64,000 bases of DNA from CAXXHQ01 sp963665265. GTDB taxonomy: Bacteria > Planctomycetota > Planctomycetia > Pirellulales > Thermoguttaceae. The stretch's first letter is position 1. Each line of letters begins with the position of its first letter. This document shows, piece after piece, positions 46,479-56,267 of this stretch. The notes beneath the pieces are model-generated. The model saw nothing but the letters and a program-made list of their open reading frames with translations. It did no database searches and was not told the origin of the DNA. A program made the position numbers and the translations under genes. Location of the stretch: assembly GCA_963665265.2 (NCBI GenBank), contig CAXXHQ010000001.1, positions 434,001 to 498,000 on the forward strand, in the 5' to 3' direction.

Positions 46479-49400
46479 TTACGCCTCGACCTTTTGGTGC
46501 GAAGCCATTTGAATGAGCGCCGCAAGGTCTAAAATCAATGACACGCGGCCGTCGCCGAGAATACTCGCGCCGGCGACGCCCTCTATGTTCTGGTAATTCT
46601 CGGCGATCGACTTGATGACGATGTCCTCTTCGCCGATCACTCGATTAACGACTAATCCCAATTCACGGCCCGACTCGCCGATGACGACCAATGTCTTGTC
46701 TTCGTTTTCAGAGCCCTCGCAATCGCGTCGCACTCGCCACGAGAAGACTTCGTCGAGGCGGACGACGGAAATGACTCGTCCGCGCACCCGAGCCGTCCAA
46801 ACGCCGTGAATGGAGGCCATATCTTTCTTCGTCACGCTGACGATCTCGACGACCGATTCCAACGGCATCGCAAAGGTGTCGCGATCGATCTCGACGAGCA
46901 AGCTCGGGAGAATCGCGAGGGTCAGCGGAAGCTTAATAGTGATCGTCGTGCCTTTTCCCATCTCGCTGTCGAGCTCGATGGTGCCGTTAAGCTCTTCGAT
47001 TTTCGACTTAACGATATCCATTCCCATGCCGCGGCCGGAAATGTCGGTGACCTTCTCGGCGGTGCTGAGGCCGGGCTCCCAAATCATCTGGAACATCTGT
47101 TGTTTGGTCATTCGATCCGCGTCGGCCGGCGTGAGCAAGCCTTTTTCGATCGCCTTCGAGCGAATTCGCTCGACGTCAAGACCTTTCCCGTCGTCCGAAA
47201 CTTGAATGACGATGCTATTTCCGCGATGAAAAGCGTCCAACTTGACGACGCCCTGCTCGGGCTTGCCGGCAGCCAATCGAACCTCGGGGGGCTCGACGCC
47301 GTGGTCGGCCGAATTGCGCACCATATGGATAAGCGGGTCGCCCAACTCGTCGATCATTCGCTTGTCCAATTCGGTCTTTTCGCCGTTGACGTCCAGACGA
47401 ATATTTTTCCCATTGCCACGGGTGATGTCGCGAATGACTCGCTTGAAGCGTTGGAACAACGGGCCGATCGGCAACATACGCGTATCCATCACGCTCTGCT
47501 GGATGCCGTCGGCGACGCGATCCAGTTGGTGTATCGTTTCAAAAAGATCGTTGATCGACGCACGAACGTGCGTAAGCGAGTCCAAATCGCGGCGAATCAT
47601 CTCCAAATCGTGCTGCGTGCGACGAGCTTGACTTCGGACAGTCTCCAATTCGAGGGCAAGCGCCTTTGGATCCGAAGAAGCGTCGGCCTGAACCATTCGC
47701 TCCAAGACGGAGCCAACGTTAGCGAGGACTTGATGGGCGGGGGCGGCGCTTATCGTCTTCTTCAAACGATCGCCGATTTGCGCAAATCTCGCTTTATTGA
47801 TGACGAGCTGGCCGGCCAAGTTCATTAATTGGTCGAGCCGTTCGATATCGACGCGGAGGGTTTCCGTAGGTTTCGATTCGCCTGATTGCGTGCTCGCGGC
47901 GGCTGGAGCCTGGGCCGGGGCGGCGGGTTTCGCCGCTGCGGCGACCGGACGCGCTGGCGGCGCGGACGGTTTGACGACCGGAGCGGGAGCGGCAGCTTTG
48001 ACTGGTTGGGCCGGAGCGGGAGTCTGCGCGACGGCCGGCGTCGGGGCCGGTTTCGCAGTCGGTTGCGAAATGGGTTGCGGCGAGACGGACTTCGGCGGCG
48101 CTGTTTCGGCGGACTTTGCGGCGACTTGAGGCCCAGGCGCCGGAACGACGCCAGGTTTTGACATCGGTTCGAGAATGACTTGATCGACGCCTGCAATTCG
48201 CAATTGCCGCGTGGCGAAATCCAACGGCTTATCGGTCGAGAATCCGAATTCAACCGCAGTCAGATTATCCATTTCTTCGACTTCGTCGGGCGAAGGCGAG
48301 AAATAAACGACGTCGCCCATATTACTGAGTTTTTCGTAAATCAATCGTCCCTTTAGCCCGACGAGCGGCACATCCTCTCGGAACGTCACAACGCCGACCA
48401 GTCCGCGATCCATTTTCCCTTCGGACATACGATCGACGACGGCTTGCAGGAGTTTGTCTGAGACGGCCGATACTTTTTCCTGGACCAATTCTTGCGAGGT
48501 CTCCTCAGCTACCGGGATGGCTGCTCCAAGGCCGACCGAACTTTGCGAGAGCAGCAAGTTCTGCGCCATTGAATTGAAGTTCGTCGTCAAAGGCTTTCCG
48601 ACGCGAAGTCCGTGAACGTATTGTCGGAGGGCGTCGGAGCAACCGAGCATGGCGTCGACGATTTTAGAGCTGATCTTCTCAAAATGCTTAGCCATCATCT
48701 CTTGCAGCAAGTCTTCCATCAGGTGGGCGAGCTTCGCCGCGCGGTTCAGGCCGATCGATGCGGCCGACCCTTTAATTCGATGAGAGACGATGAGCATCCG
48801 CTCAATCGTGCCGCGATCGCCGCCGTTTTCGCACGCCAAAAGCGTCTCGGTGAGCTGGTCGAGCGACAACTCTGCTTCGTCGATGAAAATTGACAAGTAT
48901 TTCGAGTGCAAATCGGCTTCGTCCACGATGTTGGCGAAGACGTCAACTTGCGGAACGACCGGCGTCGGAACGACTTCTTCTTCGACCGCCTCTTTCACCG
49001 TTTCGCCAAAAGATTCGACCGTCTCAGTGACAGACTCGGCGACGGGCGTTTCGATTTCCGGCTCTTGCGGCGGAGTTTCGACCTCGGCGATCGTATCTAC
49101 CACGCTAGGCTCTTCGACGACTTCCGGGACCTCTTCACTAACAGGCTCCGAGACGACTTGCGCAGCCGATTGCGTTTCGACCTCAGGAGCCGCTACGGCA
49201 ACTTCGGCCGGAGCGAACGAGGTGACGGATTGCGGAGTGACTTCAGCGGGTTTTGCGGCCTCCGCTTCCGAAGTGAGGTTAGCCAATTCGCGTTCGGCGT
49301 CTGCCTGCGAGGATTTTTCCCGCGCACAGCCAGCCGCTTCAAGAATATTTTGGATGCCTTGCACGACTGACTCAGTTTCGACCGGGGACGGAGACGGCTC

Positions 49401-49772
49401 CTTGAGCGCGTCAACCAATCCGCTAAGGCGATCGACTGCCTGGAACATCAATTCGACGACGTCGCCATTGATGGACAATTCGTCTTTTCGCGCGGCGTCG
49501 AAAACGTTTTCAACTTTATGGGTGAGGGTATTGATTTCCGTGAGGCTCAACATGGCCGACAACCCTTTTAGGCTGTGGGCCGAGCGGAACATCTCATTCA
49601 TCAAAGTTTCGTCGCAACGTTGCGAGGCGCCCTCGTCGAGGCTATGCACCCATTCGTCCAACTGCAAGAGGTTTTCGTTCAACCGCTCAAGCAATTGGCC
49701 GGATTCATCGAGAAAATCCCCGAGCAGACTTTCAAAAAATTCGTCGCGCGGGATGGCTTCCATGTCGCTCAT
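46479..49772 (-). CDS. cheA: CheA-type histidine kinase with two HPt domains
   Basis: 1,097 residues, longer than the usual about 650. HPt 1 (about 10-125) has the phospho-His in FRSAHSLKG (His 66). After an acidic linker a second HPt (about 285-400) has VSHRIKGSA (His 331). A P2-like region (about 435-545), a Pro/Ala linker (about 550-645), the P3 dimerisation helices, the P4 ATPase with HMVRNSADHGVE, DDGKGLD and DISGRGMGMDIV, and a C-terminal CheW-like P5 follow. Two HPt domains and missing cheB suggest a non-standard or non-motility signalling role. It lies between cheC and cheR. Confidence 0.94.
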   Translation of the reverse strand: MSDMEAIPRDEFFESLLGDFLDESGQLLERLNENLLQLDEWVHSLDEGASQRCDETLMNEMFRSAHSLKGLSAMLSLTEINTLTHKVENVFDAARKDELSINGDVVELMFQAVDRLSGLVDALKEPSPSPVETESVVQGIQNILEAAGCAREKSSQADAERELANLTSEAEAAKPAEVTPQSVTSFAPAEVAVAAPEVETQSAAQVVSEPVSEEVPEVVEEPSVVDTIAEVETPPQEPEIETPVAESVTETVESFGETVKEAVEEEVVPTPVVPQVDVFANIVDEADLHSKYLSIFIDEAELSLDQLTETLLACENGGDRGTIERMLIVSHRIKGSAASIGLNRAAKLAHLMEDLLQEMMAKHFEKISSKIVDAMLGCSDALRQYVHGLRVGKPLTTNFNSMAQNLLLSQSSVGLGAAIPVAEETSQELVQEKVSAVSDKLLQAVVDRMSEGKMDRGLVGVVTFREDVPLVGLKGRLIYEKLSNMGDVVYFSPSPDEVEEMDNLTAVEFGFSTDKPLDFATRQLRIAGVDQVILEPMSKPGVVPAPGPQVAAKSAETAPPKSVSPQPISQPTAKPAPTPAVAQTPAPAQPVKAAAPAPVVKPSAPPARPVAAAAKPAAPAQAPAAASTQSGESKPTETLRVDIERLDQLMNLAGQLVINKARFAQIGDRLKKTISAAPAHQVLANVGSVLERMVQADASSDPKALALELETVRSQARRTQHDLEMIRRDLDSLTHVRASINDLFETIHQLDRVADGIQQSVMDTRMLPIGPLFQRFKRVIRDITRGNGKNIRLDVNGEKTELDKRMIDELGDPLIHMVRNSADHGVEPPEVRLAAGKPEQGVVKLDAFHRGNSIVIQVSDDGKGLDVERIRSKAIEKGLLTPADADRMTKQQMFQMIWEPGLSTAEKVTDISGRGMGMDIVKSKIEELNGTIELDSEMGKGTTITIKLPLTLAILPSLLVEIDRDTFAMPLESVVEIVSVTKKDMASIHGVWTARVRGRVISVVRLDEVFSWRVRRDCEGSENEDKTLVVIGESGRELGLVVNRVIGEEDIVIKSIAENYQNIEGVAGASILGDGRVSLILDLAALIQMASHQKVEA

Positions 49773-49885
49773 AACTCGCTCCAGCTAGTTTTCGCAGGGT
49801 AGGCGGGGAGTGCGGGCAGGTCTTTACGGCCGATCGACTTAGGTAGGGTTGGATTTCGATCGGCGGAGGGCGTACTTTCTATGCA

Positions 49886-50788
49886 CTACTCGTTGGGTTT
49901 CAAGTAGAGCCAAGGCATTATTCGCTTAAAGCCTTTTACGTAATCCAAAATGCCTTCGGCGGCGCCGGCAAGGAGCAATCCCCCCGGCTTAATCGCCGAA
50001 CAAATATTATTCATGACCGTCTGTTTCGACGGACCGTCAAAATAAATCAGCACGTTCTTCAGAATCACGAGGTCGAAGGGACGTTCGCGCAACGGATGTA
50101 GGAGGTTGTGCTGTTTGTAATGAATCATTCCGGTGAGGATCGGCTTCGCCTGCCAAATATTGGCGTGCGCCGCTTTCGTGAAAAAGCGGCGGCGATAATC
50201 CTCCGGAGCCAAACGCATCGATCGTTCGCCGAACACGGCCGATCGGGCTTGCTCCAAGGCGCCGATGCCAATATCGGTGCCGACGATTTCGACGCTCCAC
50301 TGCGTGAGGTTAGGAATCGTCCCGGCAACGCACGACGCGATAGTGATCGGTTCGTCGCCGGTACTGCAGGCGGCCGACCAAATCCGCAAATTCGGCTTGC
50401 CGGTTTTCGGCTTTGGACGGGCCGCGAATTCGGGCAAAAACGTTTTGCGGAACCAATCCCATTGGCTTTCGTCGCGAAATAAATACGTTTCGTGAGTCGT
50501 GATCTCTTGCAAGAACGCGTCCCATTCGGGATCTCCGTCCTTGACCTTCCGCAAGTGTTGATAATATTGGCTGAACGTGGTGATGCCCGTCTCCCGCAAA
50601 CGACGGCGCAATCGATTTGAAAGCAGCGTCTTTTTTTGCGGCGACACGCGAATTCCCGTCCGCGAGTAAATCAGATGCGCGAACTCGTTGAGTTCGGAGT
50701 CGGTCACTTGCGCGGCGGCGCCAGCCGCGATCTTTCCGAACGCGTCGGCGGGAATCGGCTTAATCGGGTGGGTCGAGGGCTTGTTCAT
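49886..50788 (-). CDS. cheR: chemoreceptor methyltransferase CheR
   Basis: 300 residues from the ATG at 50788; the TTG at 50803 is an alternative. The N-terminal helical domain contains YSRTGIRVSPQKKTLLSNRL, followed by the SAM-binding fold with IWSAACSTGDEPITIA and IVGTDIGIGALEQAR, and PFDLVILKNVLIYFD. CheR methylates receptor glutamates using S-adenosylmethionine. No C-terminal pentapeptide-binding insert is obvious. No methylesterase cheB is seen here. Confidence 0.95.
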   Translation of the reverse strand: MNKPSTHPIKPIPADAFGKIAAGAAAQVTDSELNEFAHLIYSRTGIRVSPQKKTLLSNRLRRRLRETGITTFSQYYQHLRKVKDGDPEWDAFLQEITTHETYLFRDESQWDWFRKTFLPEFAARPKPKTGKPNLRIWSAACSTGDEPITIASCVAGTIPNLTQWSVEIVGTDIGIGALEQARSAVFGERSMRLAPEDYRRRFFTKAAHANIWQAKPILTGMIHYKQHNLLHPLRERPFDLVILKNVLIYFDGPSKQTVMNNICSAIKPGGLLLAGAAEGILDYVKGFKRIMPWLYLKPNE

Positions 50789-50836
50789 GCTGGTTCTCGT
50801 CAAGCGTGAGGCGATGCATAGGTCGCCGTTGAGTCT

Positions 50837-51349
50837 TTAGGCGCCGGCCAACGCGCTGGCGACTTCGGCTTCATGGTCGTTCAGAATCTTGTCGATATCC
50901 AAGAGGATCAGCAAGCGAGTTTCAAGCTTGACCAATCCGGTGAGATATTCGCGGCCGAGTCCGGAAACCGTAGGCGGAGGCGGGGCGATTTGATCGTGGG
51001 CGATGCGAAGCACTTCGCTGACCGCGTCGACGATGATGCCAATCGTCTTCCCCGAAACGTTCACCACCATAATCCGAGTTTCGTCGGTCTGTTCTTGCTG
51101 AGTCAACCCGAAACGCAGTCGCAAATCGACGATCGGAATCACGGTGCTTCGTAGATTAATCAATCCCTTGATGTAATCCGGCGTTTGCGGGACGCGGGTG
51201 ATTTCGCCCATCAAAATTATTTCTTGCACCTTAGTGATTTCGATGCCGTATTCCTCTTGGGCTAATCGAAAACTCACCAACTGCATGGTGCCAAGGCCGT
51301 CGGCGCGATGGTTTTCCTGAACCGGAGATTCTTGAGTGAGCGTAGCCAC
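50837..51349 (-). CDS. cheW: chemotaxis coupling protein CheW
   Basis: 170 residues starting with GTG. The CheW/SH3-like pattern is clear: LVSFRLAQEEYGIEITKVQE, VPQTPDYIKGLINLRSTVIP and VDLRLRFGL, ending in GLVKLETRLLILLDIDKIL. It couples CheA to receptors. First gene of the minus-strand cluster, divergent from the second cheY. Confidence 0.95.
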   Translation of the reverse strand: MATLTQESPVQENHRADGLGTMQLVSFRLAQEEYGIEITKVQEIILMGEITRVPQTPDYIKGLINLRSTVIPIVDLRLRFGLTQQEQTDETRIMVVNVSGKTIGIIVDAVSEVLRIAHDQIAPPPPTVSGLGREYLTGLVKLETRLLILLDIDKILNDHEAEVASALAGA

Positions 51350-51824
51350 TTTGTTGCTCCTTAAACGTAAGCAAATACACTAATTTGTAGGCGCTTCCGT
51401 TCTCTTTGAAATTCCTGACTTTATGAACGCGACGTGAGCAAGGATGCGCGAAAAAGTGCTCCTGCTCTCGCAAACTATAGGTTATGGAAATGCGTGAATA
51501 ATCAACGGGATGACTTTTTCTCTCTTTTTTTCCGGAAACTTCTCCCATAAACCGCAGGCGTTTGGCGCCGCTTTCCCGCTCCGTAGGCCGAATTCGCTCG
51601 ATAGCATCGACCGGCGTAACAGAATCGGTCGTGCCGATCGTAACGGTCGTTGGTTTCCTGGTTTCGGCCAGCGGTTTTCCGAGCTCTCTCTCCGAACGCA
51701 ATTTGACACGACGCGGAAATAACCTATCTTTGGCTAGGAAATTCAGAAGACCGTCCGCTTGCGGCTGTGCGGCGGTCCATATATCTATTAGTTAGGCCGT
51801 ACTTCGCAGAATGAGGACATAGAC
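51350..51824. other. divergent intergenic region cheW / cheY
   Basis: About 475 bp lie between the divergent cheW and the plus-strand cheY. The frames inside lack coding character. A promoter-like pair for cheY is listed separately; the cheW promoter was not identified. Confidence 0.45.
51703..51730 (+). promoter_or_regulatory. putative sigma-70-type promoter for cheY
   Basis: TTGACA (51703-51708) and TATCTT (51725-51730) are separated by 16 bp, about 95 bp upstream of the cheY start. The first box is perfect, the second weak; the assignment rests on consensus and position only. Confidence 0.4.
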
Positions 51825-52193
51825 ATGAGCGCACGAGTATTAGTCGCCGATGATTCGAGTACCATGCGGAAAATCATCCTGCGATCGCTACAAGCCGTCG
51901 GCGTGACCGACGCGGTCGAAGCCGGCGACGGCGCCGAAGCGGTCGCGAAGTTCAAGCCCGGCGAATTCGACATGGTTTTGACCGACTGGAACATGCCCGG
52001 CAAGACGGGCTTGGAAGTCGTTCAAGAGATTCGCGCCCAGGACCCCAAGATTCCGATAATCATGGTCACGACCGAAGCGGAAAAGGGGCGTGTGATGCAA
52101 GCTATCGAAGCCGGCGTCTCCGACTACTTGGTGAAGCCGTTCACGGCCGACACGCTTCGCGAAAAACTGGAAAAGCACGGTTGCTCGGCCTAA
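51825..52193 (+). CDS. cheY: CheY-type response regulator
   Basis: 122 residues, receiver domain only. Acidic pocket VLVADDSSTMRK, phosphoacceptor Asp in DMVLTDWNMPGKTG, switch Thr in IIMVTTEAEKG and Lys in YLVKPFTADTL. This one matches motor-type CheY more closely than the CheY at 44.7 kb. It is followed by a good intrinsic terminator and is divergent from cheW. Confidence 0.94.
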   Translation: MSARVLVADDSSTMRKIILRSLQAVGVTDAVEAGDGAEAVAKFKPGEFDMVLTDWNMPGKTGLEVVQEIRAQDPKIPIIMVTTEAEKGRVMQAIEAGVSDYLVKPFTADTLREKLEKHGCSA

Positions 52194-52218
52194 ATCCGGG
52201 TTTTACCGAATTAAAAAC

Positions 52219-52262
52219 AAAAAAACGCCTTCGGCGCGGTTGCGTCGGAGGCGTTTTTTTTT
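52219..52262 (+). terminator. intrinsic terminator after cheY
   Basis: The A-run and ACGCCTTCG pair with CGGAGGCGT and a nine-T tract across a short loop. The symmetrical A/T flanks allow use in both directions, serving cheY (+) and the opposite-strand PHA-system gene (-). Confidence 0.8.
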
Positions 52263-52286
52263 GCCGAGTCGACTCGCCGGCCACGG

Positions 52287-52604
52287 TTACTCTTTACGTT
52301 TTCCACGTAGAATAGCGCCCAATTCTTGGCGAACGCGGTTTTCGATCGTCCCTTTCATCAGCATGGCGGCCAAGGGCAAGTCTGCGCAGAGCGTCGCTTT
52401 ATCGTCCTCGACGGCGACCGTGCCGCGAACTTTCATGCCCATCGCCTTGAAACCGAACGTGAGCGTATGGCCTTCCCAAGACTCCTCAAGGTCTTGAACC
52501 TGCGAGCCGTACATTGAACGGACGAAATCGAACTTATCTTTCAATTTTCGAACCGCCTCGTCCGCGCCAAGGGAATGCGGTTCTTCGATCGTGATCTTAG
52601 GCAT
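52287..52604 (-). CDS. polyhydroxyalkanoate-system family protein
   Basis: 105 residues from the ATG at 52604: MPKITIEEPHSLGADEAVRK, then LEESWEGHTLTFGFKAMGMKVRG and DLPLAAMLMKGTIENRVRQEL. This matches the PHA_gran_rgn (PF09650) family, found near PHA genes in proteobacteria and also in organisms with no PHA; molecular role uncertain. No PHA genes are nearby. Convergent with cheY. Confidence 0.8.
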   Translation of the reverse strand: MPKITIEEPHSLGADEAVRKLKDKFDFVRSMYGSQVQDLEESWEGHTLTFGFKAMGMKVRGTVAVEDDKATLCADLPLAAMLMKGTIENRVRQELGAILRGKRKE

Positions 52605-52673
52605 TATGCGTTTCTTTTCTTCCAATGAATAATGTAAACCGACCGGCGAGAGCTTGTCCCGCCTCTCCATTTC

Positions 52674-54416
52674 CTACGCCCCACGCTCTATACTCGACTT
52701 ATACCGCGAAACGTCGGGCTTCACGTCTTCCGGGGTCTCGTCGCTATCGACGTCGAACCATTCTTTTTTGAAATCAATGCGGATGTTTTGCCGGGCGGCC
52801 AAGTTCGTCGTCAGCGCGATGACGGCGTCGCCGATGGCGACCTTCGGATGGCACCGGGGGAGATTCTCCGGCGCGCGGTTGCGGATGCACCAGGCCCAAT
52901 GTTCGATCTGTTCGGTATAACCGCGTTCGGCGGGTTGCACGCCGAGGACGCCGATGGCGGCCGACTCGGGATCGCCGCCAGGCGTAACCTGGAGTTGCGG
53001 CTTGTCGGGGCCGGAGGCGATAGAAATCTTGCTTTCCGACTCGGCCCCTTTATAAAGCATCGCCTCTTTCTCGGCATCGAGTCGGAGCGTTCCTTGCGTG
53101 CCGAAGACTAATTCGCCGTATCCTTCGAAGCCGTTTCCGTTGATCGAGGCGTACTGCACGCCGATTTTTTTCTTCGAGGCGATCGCGTCCTTCGGATCGT
53201 AGCCCGGGGCGGGGAACTCGAACATGCAGAAGACGTGGTCTTCGACGTCGCGGTCCAAGGGGAAGAGCGAACGAGAGCTGCTTGCGCAAACGGCCAAAGG
53301 AAGCTGCTTTTCGCCCCCGTGCGCCGCGGCGATAAACAACCCGGCGGCGTCCAGTTGATGACTTCCTAACTCGGCCATCAGGCCGGCGCCGGTACGATCC
53401 CAAAGCCGCCAACGAATCAACTCTTCGAGCGCCGGGCGACGGTATTCTTTGCCGTCAGGCGTTTTAAACGTAATATCTTCATAACCGAACTTTTTTGCCT
53501 CGACGGCCGCGTCGGCGATCTGCGCCTTCGCTTGCTCCACTTTCATCTTCCATTCTGCCGCCGACGCATTTCCTTCGCCCATCGTTCGATCAAGCTCTCG
53601 CGTCCACTTAGCCAACTGTTCGTCGAGCGTTCCCGAAAGAGGATCGTCGGGCTTGACCGTGCGCGGCATCGGTTGTTGCCAGCTATCTTTGCCGGGCAGG
53701 TTGCCGCGATGCCACTGCGCGCGAATGTAATGTAGTTCGCCGAGGATTCCCTGAGAAATCAGGCGCTCGGCGTTGTCGTACAAAATGTTGTAATGCCGCT
53801 GATGTCCGGTGGCCAAGAGGAGGTCGGTCGATTTAGAGACCCGTGCCATCTCTTTGCATTCGTGGACGGTATGGCCCATCAGTTTTTCGGTGAGGACGTG
53901 CAAACCGGCCTTCATTGCCGCGACGGCCGCCGGGGCGTGCAAGTGAAGCGGCAACGCGATGATGACCGCCTCGATTCCGTCGGCTTTGGCGTTGGCGATT
54001 AGCTCTTCGTAGGCGCCGTAAACCTTGACCTTCTTGCGTCCTTCCTCCTCCGACTTCCAATCGTAGACTTTCAACAAACCGGGGCGAACTTTATGCGCGG
54101 TCTCACCGTACCAATCGCCGTTGAATGCGCGCCACACGTTGTACGGTCGAACGTCGGCGATCGATTTCACCTCGACGTAGGCGGGGTTGATCGCGCCGAT
54201 TAGCACGGAGCCTTCGTCGCCCGTGCCGATCACGCCGACGCGAACCGGACTAGGAACCGAGGCGCCGTAGCCGAAGTAGGTCGGACCGAGTCCTTTGCCC
54301 GACTTCACGTTCGCGCAAATCGCCTTCTTCAGAAAGTCGCGTCGGACGGCAGGGCTGCCGATGGCCGCGCAGAAATTCTCTTTTCCGATCGTCCGTTGTT
54401 CGTCGCTCAAATACAT
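52674..54416 (-). CDS. Gfo/Idh/MocA family oxidoreductase
   Basis: 580 residues. The nucleotide-binding motif is VRVGVIGTGDEGSVL, followed by the DVRPYNVWRAF and VIIALPLHLHAPAAVAAMKAGLHVLTEKLM blocks of the family and GHQRHYNILYDNA. It is a close paralogue of the next upstream gene. That paralogue has a clear Tat signal; here the same region (RRDFLKKAICANVKSGKG) keeps RRDFLK but has lost the hydrophobic part, so export is doubtful. Such NAD(P)-dependent sugar oxidoreductases are expanded in planctomycetes; substrate unknown. Ordered after the DoxX gene and its paralogue. Confidence 0.88.
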   Translation of the reverse strand: MYLSDEQRTIGKENFCAAIGSPAVRRDFLKKAICANVKSGKGLGPTYFGYGASVPSPVRVGVIGTGDEGSVLIGAINPAYVEVKSIADVRPYNVWRAFNGDWYGETAHKVRPGLLKVYDWKSEEEGRKKVKVYGAYEELIANAKADGIEAVIIALPLHLHAPAAVAAMKAGLHVLTEKLMGHTVHECKEMARVSKSTDLLLATGHQRHYNILYDNAERLISQGILGELHYIRAQWHRGNLPGKDSWQQPMPRTVKPDDPLSGTLDEQLAKWTRELDRTMGEGNASAAEWKMKVEQAKAQIADAAVEAKKFGYEDITFKTPDGKEYRRPALEELIRWRLWDRTGAGLMAELGSHQLDAAGLFIAAAHGGEKQLPLAVCASSSRSLFPLDRDVEDHVFCMFEFPAPGYDPKDAIASKKKIGVQYASINGNGFEGYGELVFGTQGTLRLDAEKEAMLYKGAESESKISIASGPDKPQLQVTPGGDPESAAIGVLGVQPAERGYTEQIEHWAWCIRNRAPENLPRCHPKVAIGDAVIALTTNLAARQNIRIDFKKEWFDVDSDETPEDVKPDVSRYKSSIERGA

Positions 54417-54482
54417 AGCAGTGAAACCTTATTCGTAGCTCATGCACCGGACGTGCATGGCAAAATGCAAACTGAATCATCG

Positions 54483-54502
54483 TCAGGCGTAGGAACGCCT
54501 GA
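54483..54502. repeat. short perfect hairpin between paralogues
   Basis: TCAGGCGT-agga-ACGCCTGA lies in the gap between the two oxidoreductase genes. Similar GGCGT..ACGCC dyads occur around 29.1-29.3 kb. It may attenuate transcription between the genes. Confidence 0.5.
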
Positions 54503-54544
54503 CCTACTAACTATCTCTACGCCCTACGTCCCACCCCCTATGCC

Positions 54545-56230
54545 CTACTTATATCGCGACAAATCGGGTTTAACGTTTTCGGGAGTTTCGTCGCTTTCTA
54601 TGTCAAACCAAGCCTTTTGAAATTCGATGCGTCGTCCTTCTCGGGCCGACATATTGGCGACAAGCGCGATAATGGCGTCGCCCATCGCCGCTTTCGGATA
54701 GCATCGCGGCTTGTTATGCGGGTCGGGATTACGAGCGCACCAAGCCCAATGCTCGATCTCTTCTCGATATCCTCGGCTCACGTCGGCCGAGGCGGTCGAA
54801 GCGGCTTTGGCCGACGGTCCGCTGGCTTGCGTATCAAGCGCGGCGTTTTGCGAAGTCGAAACGGTAACCTTGGCCGGACCGGAGTAGAACGTGGAAAGCT
54901 CTTTCTCGCGATCGATGATGAAGGTTCCCTTCGTGCCGAACACGACTTCGCCGTAACCGCCGAATCCGTTGCCGTTGACCGATGCGTACTCGACGCCGAT
55001 TTTTTTCTTCGCCGCCTGCGGGTCTTTCGGATCGTAGCCTGGCGCCGGGAAATCGATCAAGCAATAGATATGGTCTTCGACGTCGCGGTCGGGCGGGAAG
55101 AGAGGCCGCGCTGCCATCGCTTGCACGGAGAGCGGAATTTGCTTCTCGCCGCCGTGGGCCGCCGCCACGAATAAACCCGCCGCGTCGAGTTGGTGACTTC
55201 CCAACTCGGCCATGAGGCCGGCGCTTGTGCGATCCCAGAGCCTCCAGCGAATGAGCTCTTCGATCGGCGGCGCCGAGTAAAGTTCCTTGCCCGAGGCGTC
55301 TTTGATCGAATAGGGAGCGTAGTCGAACTTCGCCGCGTCAACTATTTCGTCGCTGATCTGCGCTTTGACTTGGGCCACGCGATTCCGCCAGAGGTCGACG
55401 GCACGGCCCGAGGCGAGGGCTAATTCGCCCTCCCAGGCCTTCAACTTTTTCGGCAGCGCGTCGGCCAAGCGATCGTTCGGTTTCACCGACGGCGGCAACG
55501 GCTGCTGCCAACTGTCGCCTCCGGGGAGATTGCCGCGATGCCACTGCGCGCGAATATAATGCAGATCGCCGAAGGTTCCCCGGCGAATCATGTCCATACC
55601 GTTGGCGTAAAGCAAATTGTAATGACGTTGATGTCCGACGGCCAAACAACGTCCCGTCATCTCGGCGACTCGCGCCATCTCCTTGCATTCATGCACCGTA
55701 TGAGCCATGAGCTTTTCGGTGAGAACATGCAAGCCGGCCTTCATCGCGGCGACGGCGGCCGGGGCGTGCAAATGGAGCGGCAGGGCGATGATGATCGCTT
55801 CGAGTCCGTCGGCCTTCGCATGGGCGATCAGGTCTTGATAGGCGCCGTACACTTTTACTTTGCGTCGGGCCGCGTCCTCGTTCTTCCAGCCGTATTTCGA
55901 CATCAATCCAGGCCGAACTTTATGCGCCTCGTCGCTGTACCAATCGCCGTGGAACGCGCGCCACACGTTATAAGGTCGAACGTCGGCAATCGAGACGACT
56001 TGAACGAAGTCTGGATTTACGGCGCCGATCAACACGGAGCCTTCGTCGCCGGTTCCGAGTACGCCGACGCGAAGCGGTTTACCCAACGACTTCTCGTAGC
56101 CGAAATAGAAAGCGGCGGACGCTCCGCCGACGACGACGCCGGCGGCCAATGCGCCTTTAATAAAGTCGCGCCGCGTGAAATCGTTTGTCGTCGTCGGCGC
56201 GACGATTGGTTTATTCAAATTCGATGCCAT
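54545..56230 (-). CDS. Tat-exported Gfo/Idh/MocA oxidoreductase
   Basis: 561 residues. A twin-arginine signal (TRRDFIKGALAAGVVVGGAS) is followed by LRVGVLGTGDEGSVLIGAVN, and then the same blocks as its neighbour: DVRPYNVWRAFHGDWYSDEA, VTEKLMAHTVHECKEMARV and GHQRHYNLLYANG. Tat transport of a folded enzyme with bound nucleotide is normal for this family in planctomycetes. It lies 37 bp after the DoxX-family gene, forming a three-gene operon with the paralogue. Confidence 0.9.
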   Translation of the reverse strand: MASNLNKPIVAPTTTNDFTRRDFIKGALAAGVVVGGASAAFYFGYEKSLGKPLRVGVLGTGDEGSVLIGAVNPDFVQVVSIADVRPYNVWRAFHGDWYSDEAHKVRPGLMSKYGWKNEDAARRKVKVYGAYQDLIAHAKADGLEAIIIALPLHLHAPAAVAAMKAGLHVLTEKLMAHTVHECKEMARVAEMTGRCLAVGHQRHYNLLYANGMDMIRRGTFGDLHYIRAQWHRGNLPGGDSWQQPLPPSVKPNDRLADALPKKLKAWEGELALASGRAVDLWRNRVAQVKAQISDEIVDAAKFDYAPYSIKDASGKELYSAPPIEELIRWRLWDRTSAGLMAELGSHQLDAAGLFVAAAHGGEKQIPLSVQAMAARPLFPPDRDVEDHIYCLIDFPAPGYDPKDPQAAKKKIGVEYASVNGNGFGGYGEVVFGTKGTFIIDREKELSTFYSGPAKVTVSTSQNAALDTQASGPSAKAASTASADVSRGYREEIEHWAWCARNPDPHNKPRCYPKAAMGDAIIALVANMSAREGRRIEFQKAWFDIESDETPENVKPDLSRYK

Positions 56231-56267
56231 GCCTTATTGCTCCGGCGAAGACTCGGACGACGGTCGA

